Assembly (NCBI GenBank): GCA_028825055.1
Contig: JAPKAW010000082.1
Location: forward strand, 1-7,617
Source: Flavobacteriales bacterium
GTDB lineage: Bacteria > Bacteroidota > Bacteroidia > Flavobacteriales_D > Sanyastnellaceae
DNA: 7,617 nucleotides
Direction of reading: 5' to 3'
Shown: positions 5,955 through 7,617 of the stretch, one piece after another
Position numbering within the stretch: position 1 is the stretch's first letter
Layout: each line of letters starts with the position of its first letter
Position numbers and translations under genes: made by a program
Notes under the pieces: model-generated
What the model was told of the DNA's origin: nothing
The model's input: the letters and a program-made list of their open reading frames with translations, nothing else
Databases searched by the model: none

Positions 5955-6692
5955 ATGAAAGGACAACAGAAACCGTCAGATTTGTTTTTCGATTTGGATC
6001 GGACGCTTTGGGATTTTGATCTCAATTCACGTGAGGCGTTGCATGCCATCTTTGAAGAGTTGGCGGCGCCCATTTTACCTACTTCCCTTACTGCGGGGCA
6101 TTTCATCGATGTCTATGAAATTGAAAACGAAAAATGTTGGCGCGCATATCGTGCTGGGGAATTGACTCAATCGGAGTTGCGACCACTCAGATTTCAGCGC
6201 ACCATGGAAGGGCTGGGAATCCCCGCTTTTGAGGGAATGGAGGCTTTGGCTAATTCCATGGGAGAGGCGTATGTGAAACGGGCGCCTTACTGCACGCGAT
6301 TGATCCCCGATGCCATTGAGGTTGTCCGTAAATTGAAAGAGCGAGGCCATCGGATGTTTATTTTGACCAATGGATTTGATGAGGTGCAGCACATTAAGAT
6401 GAAAAATTCTGGACTCGATCCTTTTTTTGAAATCGTATTCACGAGTGATGCAATCGGGCATAAGAAACCTCATCCCGAGGCATTCAGCCATTGTTTAAAC
6501 CAAACCGGTAGTATCCCTAGTCAAGCGGTCATGATCGGTGATGATTTGGAATGTGATGTTGTCGGTGCGTTGAAGAGTGGCTGGAGACAGGTTCATTTCA
6601 ATCCGCGAGGAGAAAGACACGGAGAACAAATTTGGCGAACAGTAAAAAATCTTAAGGATTTATTGGATTTGCCTCTTTACAATCCAAGCTGA
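5955..6692 (+). CDS. yjjG: YjjG-type HAD pyrimidine 5'-nucleotidase
   Basis: The 245-residue product is a HAD-superfamily subfamily IA phosphatase. Numbered from the ATG at 5955: motif I DLDRT with nucleophile D13 and acid D15; motif II T138 in FILTNG; motif III lysine in GHKKPHPEAF (K170 or K171); motif IV IGDDLECDVVGA (194-205). The helical cap lies between about 20 and 110, with the WDFDLNSREAL start typical of the YjjG/YfnB group. Those enzymes hydrolyse dUMP, UMP, dTMP and modified pyrimidine nucleotides, protecting cells from non-canonical pyrimidines. An earlier TTG at 5940 would add five residues but overlaps the previous stop region; the ATG is preferred, leaving a 7-base gap. Clustering with upp supports a pyrimidine substrate, though HAD specificity cannot be read from sequence alone. 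Confidence 0.88.
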   Translation: MKGQQKPSDLFFDLDRTLWDFDLNSREALHAIFEELAAPILPTSLTAGHFIDVYEIENEKCWRAYRAGELTQSELRPLRFQRTMEGLGIPAFEGMEALANSMGEAYVKRAPYCTRLIPDAIEVVRKLKERGHRMFILTNGFDEVQHIKMKNSGLDPFFEIVFTSDAIGHKKPHPEAFSHCLNQTGSIPSQAVMIGDDLECDVVGALKSGWRQVHFNPRGERHGEQIWRTVKNLKDLLDLPLYNPS

Positions 6693-6751
6693 GAGTTGCA
6701 GCAATCGCAGCGTTTATTTAACTCGTACCTTCGAAGTTCAAGACAAGCATT

Positions 6752-7078
6752 ATGGCCCAGGAAGATCCTACACAAAAGAAAAAGCTCAACATTGATCTGC
6801 CTGAAGATCAAGCGCAGGGCACGTATTCAAACTTGGCGGTGATTACCCACAGTCCGGTCGAGTTTGTTCTCGATTTTGCCCAGGTGATGCCGGGTATGCC
6901 GAAAGCACAAGTTCGCAGCCGGATTATACTGGCTCCGCACCATGCTAAGCGATTGTTACAAGCGCTTAATGAAAATGTTCAGCGGTTTGAGAACCAGCAT
7001 GGAACCATTCAGCCACTGAAAGGAAGTTCAGATGCTTCGTTGCCTCTGACATTTAGTGGTCCTCAAGGCGAGGCTTAA
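6752..7078 (+). CDS. DUF3467 domain protein
   Basis: This small acidic-to-neutral protein of 108 residues matches the DUF3467 family: YSNLAVITHSPVEFVLDFAQ (25-44), VMPGMPKAQVRSRIILAPHHAKRLLQAL (45-72) and a tail of low complexity. The core is almost the family consensus as I recall it. The first 20 residues are charged and probably disordered, as is the end (about 85-108). No signal peptide or membrane segment is present, so it is cytoplasmic. Function is unknown. In many Bacteroidota I remember this gene next to rpoC, which hints at a transcription-related role, but rpoC is not in this window. It lies 59 bases after the nucleotidase and may be co-transcribed with it or have its own weak promoter. 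Its stop is 9 bases from the stop of the convergent dihydroorotase-like gene. Confidence 0.9.
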   Translation: MAQEDPTQKKKLNIDLPEDQAQGTYSNLAVITHSPVEFVLDFAQVMPGMPKAQVRSRIILAPHHAKRLLQALNENVQRFENQHGTIQPLKGSSDASLPLTFSGPQGEA

Positions 7079-7087
7079 AACCCACCG

Positions 7088-7617
7088 TTACGCCGATTGT
7101 CGGAAAGCACCGCGGGGCGTGATTACGCCCAACGGTTGGCCCTTGAGCTCACCATTTTCGTTGAGCTTTCCAACCAATTCATCGGCTTCAAGGGTGTTGG
7201 TGCCCTTAGATACTTGAGCTGATTTCCATGTGAGGTCTTCATGAAACCACGTGATTTCAGCCAGCTGCCCAACAGCTATTGTTGCGGCATCCCATCCGAG
7301 CACAGTACGTGGCCCAACCGTCAAACTGCGAATCATCGCTGCAAGTGACTCTTCATTTGTGAAGTGCATGTTCAACGCAGAATAGCCTACGGCGAAGAGC
7401 GATTCAATGCCGGAAATTCCCGGCTGGGAAAGCGCGAACTCTACGTCAGAGTGTTCCAAATCTTGAGGGCGATGATCGGATACGATAGCGTCGATGGTGC
7501 CATTGACGATTCCTTGACAAAGTGCCATCCGATCAGCCTTTGAGCGGAAGGGTGGAGAGACTCTCAATGTTCCATCGAATGTCATCAAATCATCGTCGAC
7601 AAAAAGCAAATGATGCG
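7088..7617 (-). CDS. pyrC: Dihydroorotase-family protein, N-terminus cut by window edge
   Basis: The visible 175 residues are the C-terminal part of an amidohydrolase-type dihydroorotase (carbamoyl-aspartate to dihydroorotate, third step of pyrimidine synthesis). The fragment starts HHLLFVDDDL, where HH is the place of a barrel metal-ligand histidine. It continues with RVSPPFRSKADR (18-29), GTIDAIVSDHRPQD (39-52) and GISGIESLFAVGY (66-78), and ends with the composite small domain (GQLAEITWF, QPLGVITPRG). The frame runs off the right edge; a TTG at 7609 is only an internal Leu codon. D47 in SDH matches the catalytic aspartate, but the usual SDHAPH is SDHRPQ, so the histidine that contacts the substrate carboxylate is glutamine. 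The N-terminal HxH metal motif is outside the window, so I cannot tell an active enzyme from a PyrC'-like inactive paralogue. The family assignment is firm; the symbol is less so. Confidence 0.82.
   Translation of the reverse strand, partial: HHLLFVDDDLMTFDGTLRVSPPFRSKADRMALCQGIVNGTIDAIVSDHRPQDLEHSDVEFALSQPGISGIESLFAVGYSALNMHFTNEESLAAMIRSLTVGPRTVLGWDAATIAVGQLAEITWFHEDLTWKSAQVSKGTNTLEADELVGKLNENGELKGQPLGVITPRGAFRQSA
7115..7130. other. Perfect hairpin at the 3' end of the dihydroorotase-like gene
   Basis: GGGCGT (7115-7120) and ACGCCC (7125-7130) close a GATT loop. There is no T-tract on either strand, so it is not a standard intrinsic terminator. Because the two convergent genes end only 9 bases apart, it might still help stop plus-strand transcripts from DUF3467 running into the opposing gene, or it may be chance in coding sequence. 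Confidence 0.3.

Noticed and set aside
6696..6733. Possible promoter for the DUF3467 gene (TTG at 6696-6698 and TACCTTCG at 6726-6733)
   Set aside because: The -7 element has a mismatch and the spacer is 27 bases, well over the usual 19-21.
7607..7609. TTG as the start of the dihydroorotase-like gene
   Set aside because: The frame is open to the window edge and the preceding residues (HH) belong to a conserved barrel motif, so the gene is simply truncated by the window.
1..7617. CRISPR array, insertion sequence, phage or defence genes
   Set aside because: No spaced direct repeats, transposase motifs, terminal inverted repeats or known defence domains are visible; all coding space is taken up by housekeeping or surface-related genes.

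Overview
The window looks like an ordinary chromosomal segment of a member of the Bacteroidota, probably near Flavobacteriales. Three things point there. A promoter of the Bacteroidota form (TTG, 19 bases, TATATTTG) sits just upstream of the S20 gene. Recognisable Shine-Dalgarno sequences are almost absent. Several proteins belong to families I know mainly from this phylum: the DUF3467 protein, a DUF7033-type deacetylase and an FG-GAP/CRTAC1-like secreted propeller. The lineage is an inference from these features, not a measured placement.

Layout. Positions 1-947 (minus strand, cut by the window edge) encode the first 315 residues of a secreted repeat protein with six calcium-binding loops spaced about 51 residues apart. 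A gap of about 400 bases follows (948-1350). It contains an AT-rich stretch, a strong plus-strand intrinsic terminator (1196-1228) with no recognised gene ahead of it, and the rpsT promoter. rpsT (1351-1602) ends in its own terminator (1626-1653). Next comes a tightly packed plus-strand run: radC, wecB, a DUF7033/NodB-like deacetylase, upp, a small four-helix membrane protein and a YjjG-type HAD nucleotidase. From wecB to the nucleotidase the genes overlap or nearly touch (16-base overlap, two ATGA junctions, 7-base gap), so they are probably one transcript with coupled translation. A DUF3467 gene follows after 59 bases. It converges, with only 9 bases between the stop codons, on a minus-strand dihydroorotase-family gene cut by the right edge.

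How the genes fit together. wecB makes UDP-ManNAc from UDP-GlcNAc, and the deacetylase-like protein suggests work on an amino-sugar polymer. upp makes UMP from uracil, YjjG-type enzymes dephosphorylate pyrimidine nucleotides, and the convergent gene belongs to the dihydroorotase family. The cluster therefore joins sugar-nucleotide/cell-surface chemistry to pyrimidine salvage and clean-up, with an uncharacterised membrane protein coupled directly to upp. I see no defence system, CRISPR array, insertion sequence, prophage or tRNA. The points most worth checking are the orphan terminator (possible small RNA), the membrane protein between upp and the nucleotidase with two tandem slippery A-runs, and the altered substrate-site motif in the dihydroorotase-like protein.
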